Below are positions 34,579 to 42,167 of a DNA stretch of 64,000 nt, in pieces. Under the pieces are notes generated by a model that worked only from the letters and a program-made list of their open reading frames with translations, did no database searches and was not told the DNA's origin. The DNA is from Dorea sp. AF36-15AT (GTDB taxonomy: Bacteria; Bacillota; Clostridia; Lachnospirales; Lachnospiraceae), in the NCBI RefSeq assembly GCF_003477705.1, contig NZ_QUDV01000002.1, forward strand, positions 265,998 through 329,997. Direction: 5' to 3'. The position numbers were made by a program, and so were the translations under genes. Each line of letters opens with the position of its first letter. Position 1 is the stretch's first letter.

Positions 34579-35766
34579 ATGGCTATGAATGATTTGAAGA
34601 ATAAAATTGCCATTGTCGGAGTCGGATATACACCACAAGGAAAAATCGAAGGTAGAACAGCGGTTGGATTTCATTGCGAAGCAATTCGCAATGCGATCCA
34701 AGACGCTGGAATAGGAAAAGAAGATATTGATGCAATGCTGCTGTATCGTCATTTTGATGCGATCGGTGGAGATTATGATGTTACAGCATTTACCGTTGCA
34801 GAACAGCTGGGTATCAACCCATCTGTAGTGAGCCAGGAAACGTATTGTACAAGAACCTGGCTTTATCATTCCGTAGGAATGTTACTTAGCGGGCTTTGCA
34901 AATATGTGGTGGTCTCTTACGGTGACAATGCGAGAAGCTGTCGGAGAAGTTTCGTAAAAGAACTCTCCAATGGAAAAGCAACTGATGAATTGGCAGCATA
35001 TGGTGATCTGAGTACCATGGCTAAATATGCAATGTTGTCAAGAAGAGCAATGGAAGAATACGGAACCGGACCGGAAGTCTGGAAGGAGATTTCCATTGCA
35101 CAGAGAAGATGGGCAAATTTGAATCCGCAGGCATCTATGTATAAAAAAGTTCTGGATGATCAGGGATATTACGATTCTGCATATGTGGTGGAACCACTTA
35201 GACTCCTGGATGCTACACCAAATTCAGACGGAGGACGTGCGATTGTACTTACAACGGCTGAAAATGCAAAAGCAATGAAGCAGAAAGCAGTGCTGATTCG
35301 TGGATTTGGCAATGCGAACCAGACGGTATCTCCATATAGATTGAAAGCACTTGATGAAAACAGTGCAGCAGTCAGATCATCAAGACTGGCTTATGCTATG
35401 GCAGGAGTTACCGCTGAAGACATTGATGCATGTGAATTCTACGATTGCTTTACTTATACGGTTGAGGCAACACTTCGTGACTACGGATTCTTTAAACCGG
35501 AGAATGTCAGAGAATTTATAACCAGAGAAAAGATTGGACCGGGTGGAGATCTACCGGTTAATACTTCCGGAGGTATGCTTTCAGAAGGATACTTTATGGG
35601 ACTGACACCGGTAAGTGAAGCAGTTATGCAGCTTCGCGGTGAGTGTGGAGATCGTCAGCTTGGAGTATATCCGGGCACAAAGAAACCAGAATTAATTATG
35701 TGCAGTGATAACGGAGCAGTGTTCCAGAGTAACAGTGCTTTGATTTTGGAAAGAGGGGATTTCTAA
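34579..35766 (+). CDS. Thiolase-superfamily protein of the SCP2/Ltp2-like type
   Basis: A 395-residue thiolase-fold protein. The usual thiolase nucleophile region is replaced by QETYCTRTW (Cys90). The C-terminal catalytic motif G-H-P is replaced by LPVNTSGGMLSEGYFMG. A Tyr in EFYDCFTY (Tyr288) and another in SEGY (Tyr338) are placed like the two tyrosines that I recall from the steroid side-chain aldolase Ltp2. Together with the DUF35 protein encoded 1 base downstream this suggests a retro-aldolase acting on an acyl-CoA, not a classical acetyl-CoA acetyltransferase. That assignment is inference. Confidence 0.75.
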   Translation: MAMNDLKNKIAIVGVGYTPQGKIEGRTAVGFHCEAIRNAIQDAGIGKEDIDAMLLYRHFDAIGGDYDVTAFTVAEQLGINPSVVSQETYCTRTWLYHSVGMLLSGLCKYVVVSYGDNARSCRRSFVKELSNGKATDELAAYGDLSTMAKYAMLSRRAMEEYGTGPEVWKEISIAQRRWANLNPQASMYKKVLDDQGYYDSAYVVEPLRLLDATPNSDGGRAIVLTTAENAKAMKQKAVLIRGFGNANQTVSPYRLKALDENSAAVRSSRLAYAMAGVTAEDIDACEFYDCFTYTVEATLRDYGFFKPENVREFITREKIGPGGDLPVNTSGGMLSEGYFMGLTPVSEAVMQLRGECGDRQLGVYPGTKKPELIMCSDNGAVFQSNSALILERGDF

Positions 35767-35767
35767 G

Positions 35768-36181
35768 ATGGAAAAACTTGATTTTTTTGCACCCAGAATC
35801 AGTGCTGACACAAAGACGTTCTGGGAAGGCTGTAAAGAACATAAATTAGAGATTCAAAGATGTAAGAAATGTGGAAAGCTTCGCTGGCCGGCAGCATTCC
35901 TGTGTCCTGACTGTTTGAGCAGTGAGACAGAAATGCAGGAAATGTCAGGAGAAGGTACATTGTATTCTTATGTGACATTCCAGAAAGCGTTTCATCCGTC
36001 AGTGCAGGATAAGGTGCCGTACACAGTCGGTGTGGTTGAAATGGAAGGCGGCGTGCGGATCATCAGTAATATCGTAGACTGCGAACCGGAACAGCTTGCA
36101 TGCAATAAGAAAGTAAAGATGAAATGGATGGACTGTGAGGAATACACGAAGCCAGTCTTTGAATTAGTGGAGGAAGCGTAA
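35768..36181 (+). CDS. DUF35 zinc-ribbon/OB-fold protein, partner of the thiolase-like protein
   Basis: A 137-residue protein with a zinc ribbon (CKKCGKLRWPAAFLCPDC) and an OB-fold domain (GEGTLYSYVTFQ, PYTVGVVEMEGGVRI). DUF35 proteins nearly always form complexes with a thiolase-fold partner and bind acyl-CoA or help catalysis. It starts 1 base after the thiolase-like gene stop and overlaps the next gene by 1 base, so the three are tightly coupled. Confidence 0.88.
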   Translation: MEKLDFFAPRISADTKTFWEGCKEHKLEIQRCKKCGKLRWPAAFLCPDCLSSETEMQEMSGEGTLYSYVTFQKAFHPSVQDKVPYTVGVVEMEGGVRIISNIVDCEPEQLACNKKVKMKWMDCEEYTKPVFELVEEA

Positions 36182-37506
36182 TGAAAGCGTTAGTAATAGG
36201 TGGCAATCCGGCGGGAATGAGTGCTGCATCCAGAATGAAGAGAAAAGCTCCGGATACAGAGGTGATTGTATTGGAAAAAAGCCATGAGGTATCATACGGA
36301 GCATGTGGTCTGCCATATTATGTTGCAGGCTTAAATGACGATCTGGACAGAATTCGTATTCGAAAAGCACCGGAATTTGAAAAAAACGGAATCAGCGTTG
36401 GTCTTGGTCAGGAAGTTATCGCAGTGGATACAGAGAAGAAAATTGTAACTGCCAAGAATGAGCAGGGAGAAGAGAGTACATATAATTATGATAAATTGCT
36501 TATTGCGAGTGGAACCTCACCAAAAGTACCTCCGATTCCGGGAATCAGACAGAATAATATTTTCTGCCTGAAGACACTTCAGGATGCAGAAGCTATCAAA
36601 ACTGCAATTCAGAAAAGCAAGGGAAATGTAGTTATCGTAGGTGGCGGATACATCGGACTTGAGATCGCAGAAGCCTGTGTATTACAGAAAGTGAAGTCAG
36701 TCCGCATTGTAGAAGCACTCGATCAGGTACTGAATGTATTTGATGAAGAGTTTGGACAAGCAGTAAAAGACGAACTGGAGAAAAACGATGTGGCTGTATG
36801 CACCGGCGAGCGGGTACAGTCGTTTGAAGGTATAGATGGAACGGTAACGGAGATCGTCACAGACAAGGGAAGATATCCGGCAGATATCGTAATCTTATCT
36901 ATCGGTGTATCACCGAATACGAAATTTATCGACTCTGTTGAAAAACTTCCAAACGGTGCAATCATTACCAATACAGCAATGGAGACTTCCGTAAAGGATG
37001 TCTATGCAGCAGGAGATTGCGGTACCGTATATCATAAGATTTTAAAAAAACCGGCATTTATCGCACTGGGAACTTATGCCAATAAGCAGGGAAGATTAGC
37101 CGGAGACAGTATGATCGGAAAGGAAGTATGTTTTGATCGCGCACTTGGCACCTCTATGCTTCGTTGTCTTGGAATGGAGTTTGCAAAAACGGGTATTTCT
37201 GAAAAAGAAGCGAAAAGAGAAGGTCTGGACGTTAAGATCAAAACAGTAACAACCAGAAGCCATGCAAGATATTATCCGGATCCGGTAGAACTTACGATTA
37301 AATTTGTATATGATGCAAAAGATCATACACTGCTTGGCGCTCAGATCATGGGAGCGAAAGAAGCCGCATGGAGAATTGATGTATGTGCATGTGCGATCGA
37401 TCAAGGGATGACGACCGAAGAGCTGGGGTATCTAGATCTCGGATATGCGCCAATGTTCGCTGGTGTCTGGGATGCAATTGGTATTGCAGCAAATGCTTCT
37501 AAATAA
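36181..37506 (+). CDS. CoA-disulfide reductase/NADH oxidase-like flavoenzyme
   Basis: A 441-residue FAD enzyme of the single-cysteine disulfide reductase group. The FAD motif is ALVIGGNPAGMSAASRM. The redox cysteine is Cys42 in SYGACGLPYYVAG, matching the Cys43 of CoA-disulfide reductases and NADH oxidases. NAD motif: VVIVGGGYIGLEIAEA. Conserved C-terminal block: LDLGYAPMFAGVWDAIGIAANAS. In this operon it may keep CoA reduced for the acylating dehydrogenase, or oxidise NADH. Both are guesses from context. Confidence 0.85.
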   Translation: MKALVIGGNPAGMSAASRMKRKAPDTEVIVLEKSHEVSYGACGLPYYVAGLNDDLDRIRIRKAPEFEKNGISVGLGQEVIAVDTEKKIVTAKNEQGEESTYNYDKLLIASGTSPKVPPIPGIRQNNIFCLKTLQDAEAIKTAIQKSKGNVVIVGGGYIGLEIAEACVLQKVKSVRIVEALDQVLNVFDEEFGQAVKDELEKNDVAVCTGERVQSFEGIDGTVTEIVTDKGRYPADIVILSIGVSPNTKFIDSVEKLPNGAIITNTAMETSVKDVYAAGDCGTVYHKILKKPAFIALGTYANKQGRLAGDSMIGKEVCFDRALGTSMLRCLGMEFAKTGISEKEAKREGLDVKIKTVTTRSHARYYPDPVELTIKFVYDAKDHTLLGAQIMGAKEAAWRIDVCACAIDQGMTTEELGYLDLGYAPMFAGVWDAIGIAANASK

Positions 37507-37523
37507 GCATAAGGAGAGAAGAT

Positions 37524-38801
37524 ATGCGTACAATTAAGATTCCATATTATACAAGTACCATGGAGCTTCATGTGGAAGAAGAGAATCTGAAAGCAGTGAT
37601 GTATGCGAAGGCAGATGATTATCAGCCGGGTAAAACTGAGACAGAGGTCATCGAAGAGGCATTGGAGCATCCAATCGGTACAAAGAAATTATCGGAACTG
37701 GCAGTAGGAAAGAACAAAGTAGTTCTTGTAACCAGTGATCATACGAGAGCAGTGCCGAGTAAGATTACATTACCGATTCTGTTAAAAGAGATAAGAAAAG
37801 GTAATCCGGATGCGGATATTACGATATTGATTGCAACAGGACTTCACAGGGCTACCACAGAGGAAGAACAGCGTAGAATGTTTGGTGATGCGATCGTAGA
37901 CAATGAGAAGATTGCAGTTAATGATGCATTTAAACCAGAGGAATTTACTTATATGTGTAAATTGCCTTCCGGAGCAGACTTCTATGTGAATTCACTTGCT
38001 GCAGAATGTGATCTGCTGGTTACGGAAGGCTTCATTGAGCCGCATTTCTTTGCCGGATTTTCCGGAGGAAGAAAGAGTATTCTGCCGGGAATTTGTAATG
38101 AAGTTACAGTAAATGAGAACCATTCATATCGTGCAATTTCTAATCAGAATGCGCAGGCAGGTGTATTGCATCATAATCCGATTCATGAGGACATGGTATA
38201 TGCGGCGAGAAAGGTTAATGTGCAGTTTATTTTAAATGTGGCTCAGAACAGTGAAAAAAAGATTCTGGCAGCATTTGCAGGAGACCTGGAACAGGCACAT
38301 GAAGAGGGTGTTGCGTTCGTACGGAAGCTGTCTCAGTGTCCAAGCATTGAAGGAGATATTGTAATCACATCAAATGGTGGATATCCGCTGGATCAGAACC
38401 TTTATCAGACACCGAAAGCAGTTGCAACAGCGGAAGCCTGTGCACGGGAAAATGCAGTAATTATTATGTGTGCATCCTGTGTTGATGGTATGGGCGGCTC
38501 GCATTTTGAGAAGCTGATCGTTAAAGGCTCTGTAGATGAAATTGATGCATATCTGTCTAAAATCCCACCAAAGGAAACGATTCCAGAACAGTGGTGTGCA
38601 CAGATATATGCGCGGATTTTGAAAAAACATAAAGTGATACTTGTTACAACATATCTGGATAAAGAGACAGTTGAAAAGGCCAATATGATCCATGCATCCA
38701 GCCCTGATGAAGCATTGCGGATGGCATATGAGATGAAGGGAAAAGATGCAGAAGTGGTAGTAATACCAGATGGAGTGTCTGTTTTGGCTGTAAAGGAGTA
38801 A
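37524..38801 (+). CDS. LarA-family nickel-dependent 2-hydroxyacid racemase/epimerase
   Basis: A 425-residue LarA homologue. All four catalytic-site residues of Lactobacillus plantarum LarA are found at the same numbers: His108 (ATGLHRA), His174 (IEPHFFAGFSGG), Lys184 (GGRKSILPG), which binds the pincer cofactor, and His200 (ENHSYRA), a nickel ligand. SDHTRAVP is the conserved DHTR motif. It should therefore racemise or epimerise a 2-hydroxy acid with the nickel-pincer (NPN) cofactor. The larB, larC and larE cofactor genes are not in this window. The substrate need not be lactate. Confidence 0.85.
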   Translation: MRTIKIPYYTSTMELHVEEENLKAVMYAKADDYQPGKTETEVIEEALEHPIGTKKLSELAVGKNKVVLVTSDHTRAVPSKITLPILLKEIRKGNPDADITILIATGLHRATTEEEQRRMFGDAIVDNEKIAVNDAFKPEEFTYMCKLPSGADFYVNSLAAECDLLVTEGFIEPHFFAGFSGGRKSILPGICNEVTVNENHSYRAISNQNAQAGVLHHNPIHEDMVYAARKVNVQFILNVAQNSEKKILAAFAGDLEQAHEEGVAFVRKLSQCPSIEGDIVITSNGGYPLDQNLYQTPKAVATAEACARENAVIIMCASCVDGMGGSHFEKLIVKGSVDEIDAYLSKIPPKETIPEQWCAQIYARILKKHKVILVTTYLDKETVEKANMIHASSPDEALRMAYEMKGKDAEVVVIPDGVSVLAVKE

Positions 38802-38807
38802 AAGTTT

Positions 38808-39104
38808 ATGGAGCTAAAGATTGCATTAAAGGTAGATGATAAAGATAATGTCGCAACCATTTTTGCAAATGGGATTACGGATGGAACAGAAGTAGAGATT
38901 CGCGACAAAAAAGGAAATGTAGATCTCGTGAATGTAATTGGAGATATACCATATGGACATAAGATCGCAGTTCGAGATATAAAAAAGGATGAAGCTATTA
39001 TGAAATATGGCGAATCGATTGGCGGAGCCAGTCAGGATATCAAAAAAGGCGAATATGTACATATACACAATATGGAAGCAAGAAGAGGTCGGGGAGACTT
39101 ATAG
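38808..39104 (+). CDS. UxaA family small subunit (SAF domain)
   Basis: A 98-residue SAF-domain protein equal to the N-terminal domain of altronate dehydratase or the small subunit of sulfolactate sulfo-lyase (SuyA). Visible: ALKVDDKDNVATIFANGITDG and GDIPYGHKIAVRDIKKDEAIMKYGESIGGA, with the His used for iron binding in the family. It works with the large subunit 8 bases downstream. Confidence 0.85.
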   Translation: MELKIALKVDDKDNVATIFANGITDGTEVEIRDKKGNVDLVNVIGDIPYGHKIAVRDIKKDEAIMKYGESIGGASQDIKKGEYVHIHNMEARRGRGDL

Positions 39105-39112
39105 GAGGAACC

Positions 39113-40291
39113 ATGAGCATTACATTTCAAGGATATATGAGACCGGACGGAAGAGCCGGAAGTAGAAATTACGTGGCAGTCATCCCCAGCGTAATCTGTG
39201 CAACAGATGTTGCGCAGGCAATATGCAGACAGGTGGCAGGCACAATCGGATTTTTTCATCATCAGGGATGCTGTCAGTTACCAATTGATCTGAAGCGTGT
39301 TACAGATACGCTGACCAGTTTGGCGTTAAGCCCGAATGTGGGTGCTGTCCTGCTGGTAAGTCTTGGATGTGAAGGCACAGATACACAGAAGATCATGGAA
39401 GAAGTAGAAAAAAGCGGCAAGCCATTAGAAGTAATCCGCATTCAGGAACTGGGCGGAATGAGTCGTGCAATTCAGCAGGGTACTGATCTTGCACAGAAGT
39501 TAGTTCAGCAGATTTCAGGGCAGCAGAGAGTTCCTGTTGACATTTCAAATGTTATCATGGGAATTAAGTGCGGAGGTTCCGATACAACCAGCGGAATGGC
39601 ATCAAACTGTGTGATTGGATATGTAGCCGATAAGTTAGTTGATCTTGGAGCTACGGTTGTATTTGGAGAGACGACAGAATTCCTTGGAGGAGAAGATATA
39701 CTGGCGAACCGTGCAGTAGGCGGACCGGATGGTCCGGTTGGCAGGAAGATATACGAGATTGTAAATCGTATGGAACAGAGAGCCAAGGCGATCGGAGAAG
39801 ATATGCGAGGCGGACAACCGACTCCTGGTAATATTAAGGGCGGTTTGTCCAGTATTGAAGAAAAATCTCTTGGCGCAATTGTCAAGAGTGGTCACAGACC
39901 GATTCAGGGCGTGTTGGAATATCCAATGCGTGTAACCACGGAGAAAGGTTTGTGGATCAAGGATGCACCGGGACGTGAGCCTGAGATTCTTACAGGTATG
40001 GCAGCGACCGGAGCACAGGCACTGATGTTTTCTACCGGAAGAGGGGCACCGCAGGGATTCCCAAGTATGCCCGTTATGAAAATATGTGGTAATCCGAATA
40101 CTTATGAGAGAATGCAGCATGATATGGATCTGAATGCCGGAGTGATCATTCAGGGAAAGAAGACGATTGAAGAAGTCGGTGAAGAAGCATTTGCAATGTT
40201 CCTTAGAGTATTAAATGGTGAAATGACTAAGAATGAAGCAATTCAGTATGTAAGCACGATGGATATATACTGTCTTGGACCGGTAATTTAA
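39113..40291 (+). CDS. UxaA family large subunit (hydro-lyase or sulfo-lyase)
   Basis: A 392-residue protein equal to the large domain of altronate/galactarate dehydratases or SuyB. Typical blocks: YMRPDGRAGSRNYVAVIPSVICA, HHQGCCQ, LLVSLGCEG, IMGIKCGGSDTTSGMASN, TEFLGGEDILANRAV and FSTGRGAPQGFPSMPVMKICGN. In altronate-type members it dehydrates a 2,3-dihydroxy acid to a 2-keto-3-deoxy acid; in SuyB it removes sulfite from sulfolactate. Sequence by eye cannot separate these. The split into two genes occurs in both kinds. Confidence 0.85.
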   Translation: MSITFQGYMRPDGRAGSRNYVAVIPSVICATDVAQAICRQVAGTIGFFHHQGCCQLPIDLKRVTDTLTSLALSPNVGAVLLVSLGCEGTDTQKIMEEVEKSGKPLEVIRIQELGGMSRAIQQGTDLAQKLVQQISGQQRVPVDISNVIMGIKCGGSDTTSGMASNCVIGYVADKLVDLGATVVFGETTEFLGGEDILANRAVGGPDGPVGRKIYEIVNRMEQRAKAIGEDMRGGQPTPGNIKGGLSSIEEKSLGAIVKSGHRPIQGVLEYPMRVTTEKGLWIKDAPGREPEILTGMAATGAQALMFSTGRGAPQGFPSMPVMKICGNPNTYERMQHDMDLNAGVIIQGKKTIEEVGEEAFAMFLRVLNGEMTKNEAIQYVSTMDIYCLGPVI

Positions 40292-40294
40292 GCT

Positions 40295-41206
40295 ATGCTG
40301 TTACTTCAACAGATGTTAGTACTGTTCATCTATATGATGCTGGGCTTTTTCCTGGCGCGTAAAGGGGTTCTGGATGAACGGGCTGGTAAGACATTTAGCT
40401 GGATGGTTGTAAATGTGGCGAATCCGGCATTGATCATTCTGCCTACAATTAATAAAGAAACCACATTATCGCCGGAACAGATTTGGGAAGCATTGAAATT
40501 GGCTGTCATTATGTATGTGGCATTGATTGTAATCGCGAAAGTCATTACGATGTTTATGCGTACATCAATGGAAAAGAATCTGTATCAAATGATGATGATT
40601 TTTAATAATATTGCGTTTATGGGATTTCCAATCGTAGCAGCGGCATATGGACCGGATGCATTATTATATTCGGCATTGTTCACATTACCGTTCTGTATGT
40701 TGATTTATACTTATGGAATTGTGCTTATCACAGCAAACGGCGAAAAGCAGGAAAAGCTGAAACTCAGGAGCATATTTAACATAGGTGTGATTGCGGTTAT
40801 ATTTGCGTTGGCAATGTTGTTTATTAAGCCGAATATGCCGGAATTTGTGATCACAGCAACCAAAGGAGTCAGTAATCTGACGGGACCGCTGAGCATGATG
40901 GTAATCGGAATATCATTAGCAGGAATGAAATTAAAAGATGTATTTTGTGATAAGACATTATGGTTGTTTTCATTTGTTAAACTGTTGGTGATTCCGATTA
41001 TTGGAACGTTAATTGTGATTCAATTGCTGGACAATGATCTGTTGTGTCATGTCTGCATGGTAATGCTGGGAACACCGGTAGCAAGTATGGTTGTAATGCT
41101 TGCGCAAACTTATGATGCAGACAGTGAATTGATGAGTCGAGGAGTAGCATTGACTACAATTCTGTCGGTTATCACAATTCCGATGGTATCGTTTATTGTA
41201 TTTTAG
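40295..41206 (+). CDS. AEC family organic acid transporter
   Basis: A 303-residue auxin-efflux-carrier-type permease with about ten hydrophobic helices (start LLLQQMLVLFIYMMLGFFLARKGVLD, end VALTTILSVITIPMVSFIVF). Members move malate, malonate and other small acids. It starts 3 bases after the UxaA large subunit with no own ribosome site, so translation is coupled. As the last gene of the operon it may export the acid end product. Confidence 0.87.
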   Translation: MLLLQQMLVLFIYMMLGFFLARKGVLDERAGKTFSWMVVNVANPALIILPTINKETTLSPEQIWEALKLAVIMYVALIVIAKVITMFMRTSMEKNLYQMMMIFNNIAFMGFPIVAAAYGPDALLYSALFTLPFCMLIYTYGIVLITANGEKQEKLKLRSIFNIGVIAVIFALAMLFIKPNMPEFVITATKGVSNLTGPLSMMVIGISLAGMKLKDVFCDKTLWLFSFVKLLVIPIIGTLIVIQLLDNDLLCHVCMVMLGTPVASMVVMLAQTYDADSELMSRGVALTTILSVITIPMVSFIVF

Positions 41207-41243
41207 GCTATTAGAATTTAAATTAGAAATAGTATCCCAATAT

Positions 41244-41285
41244 AAAGAGCCTTTTATAGACGACATCTATAAAAGGCTCTTTATA
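41244..41285 (+). terminator. Intrinsic terminator of the catabolic operon
   Basis: A perfect stem AAAGAGCCTTTTATAGA / TCTATAAAAGGCTCTTT with a 5-nt loop. T-rich sequence follows. Confidence 0.88.
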
Positions 41286-41298
41286 TTAAAATTACTGA

Positions 41299-41372
41299 TT
41301 GGAAATCTCGATAAATGTGAGTTATAATAAAAACAAGAAATGATTGACATGGCAATTAGCCAATTCTCTAAT
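41299..41372 (+). promoter_or_regulatory. Two overlapping promoter-like sequences between terminators
   Basis: TTGGAA-N18-TATAAT (41299-41328) and TTGACA-N17-TCTAAT (41344-41372) both point right, but a terminator hairpin follows directly at 41373 and no rightward gene exists before 44881. Any transcript would be well under 100 nt. Confidence 0.35.
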
Positions 41373-41411
41373 AAAAGAACCTTTCAAGCCCGCTACTTGA
41401 AAGGTTCTTTT
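41373..41411 (-). terminator. Intrinsic terminator of the TetR gene
   Basis: A perfect 16-bp stem AAAAGAACCTTTCAAG / CTTGAAAGGTTCTTTT with a 7-nt loop just after the TetR stop. T-runs are present on both strands. Confidence 0.82.
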
Positions 41412-41412
41412 A

Positions 41413-42024
41413 TTAAATATCTTTATTAATCACGCCGTCCAGATAACATTCCAATGATCTGCGCATATTCTGCTCAAAATTAGCTTTGCCATTTTTCAGA
41501 CACCATTCGAATACATTTCCGATAACAATCATACGGATATCGGTGCTGACATCCTCTAACGGACGACGGAGTGTAATTGCTCCGGCATCGATTGCTTTCT
41601 GGAGATAATTGTGTACTGTCAGAATCGGATAAGGACGTTCCGTACGAATATCCGGATTCAGTGACTGGTTCTTAGGCGTATAATAGTTGGATATGAATTC
41701 CAATCCCAGTTCCTTGCAGTATTCTACATAGTTTAGATAGACATGGACGATAGTGGTGATCGCTTCTTCGGCACTGCCTGGCAGATCCAGCAGATCAGGA
41801 TTAATACTTGGCTGTTCCTCGATATAATAGGAAAGAAGATCATCCTTCGTCTTGAAATGATGATAAAAACTTCCGTTGGATACGCCGGCCTCTTCACAGA
41901 TGTTCTTTATAGAGAGAGCTTCGTATCCTTTTTCCTGCAGGATAGTCTTGGCTGCCCGGAAAATTCGCCCCTTGGTTTCCTTTGATTTGAGTTGCTGTTT
42001 GGATAACTCCTGTGTATCAGACAT
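41413..42024 (-). CDS. TetR/AcrR-family regulator
   Basis: A 203-residue repressor-type protein. The N-terminal HTH reads KGRIFRAAKTILQEKGYEALSIKNICEEAGVSNGSFYHHFKTKDDLLSYY, a clear TetR signature. The C-terminal ligand domain has no recognisable family. It lies between the catabolic operon and the alanine module, on the minus strand. Either, or its own promoter, could be the target. Confidence 0.9.
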   Translation of the reverse strand: MSDTQELSKQQLKSKETKGRIFRAAKTILQEKGYEALSIKNICEEAGVSNGSFYHHFKTKDDLLSYYIEEQPSINPDLLDLPGSAEEAITTIVHVYLNYVEYCKELGLEFISNYYTPKNQSLNPDIRTERPYPILTVHNYLQKAIDAGAITLRRPLEDVSTDIRMIVIGNVFEWCLKNGKANFEQNMRRSLECYLDGVINKDI

Positions 42025-42053
42025 TGCAAATACTCCTTTACGTTGATGAATTC

Positions 42054-42082
42054 AGTATAACATAAGAAGTGTACAAATACAA
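42054..42082 (-). promoter_or_regulatory. Sigma-A promoter of the TetR gene
   Basis: On the minus strand TTGTAT, a 17-bp spacer and TATACT, 30 bases before the TetR start. Confidence 0.65.
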
Positions 42083-42167
42083 GAAAACCGAGCGAGCTCT
42101 GTAACGTTATCCATACTATGTTTTTGTCGTGCATTTGAAAGAAAATATACAAATTCGTTGAATATCC

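Noticed and set aside
27964..41206. Classical galactitol catabolic operon
   Set aside because: The PTS and dehydrogenase fit, but no tagatose-6-phosphate kinase or tagatose-bisphosphate aldolase is present, while many acid and CoA enzymes are.
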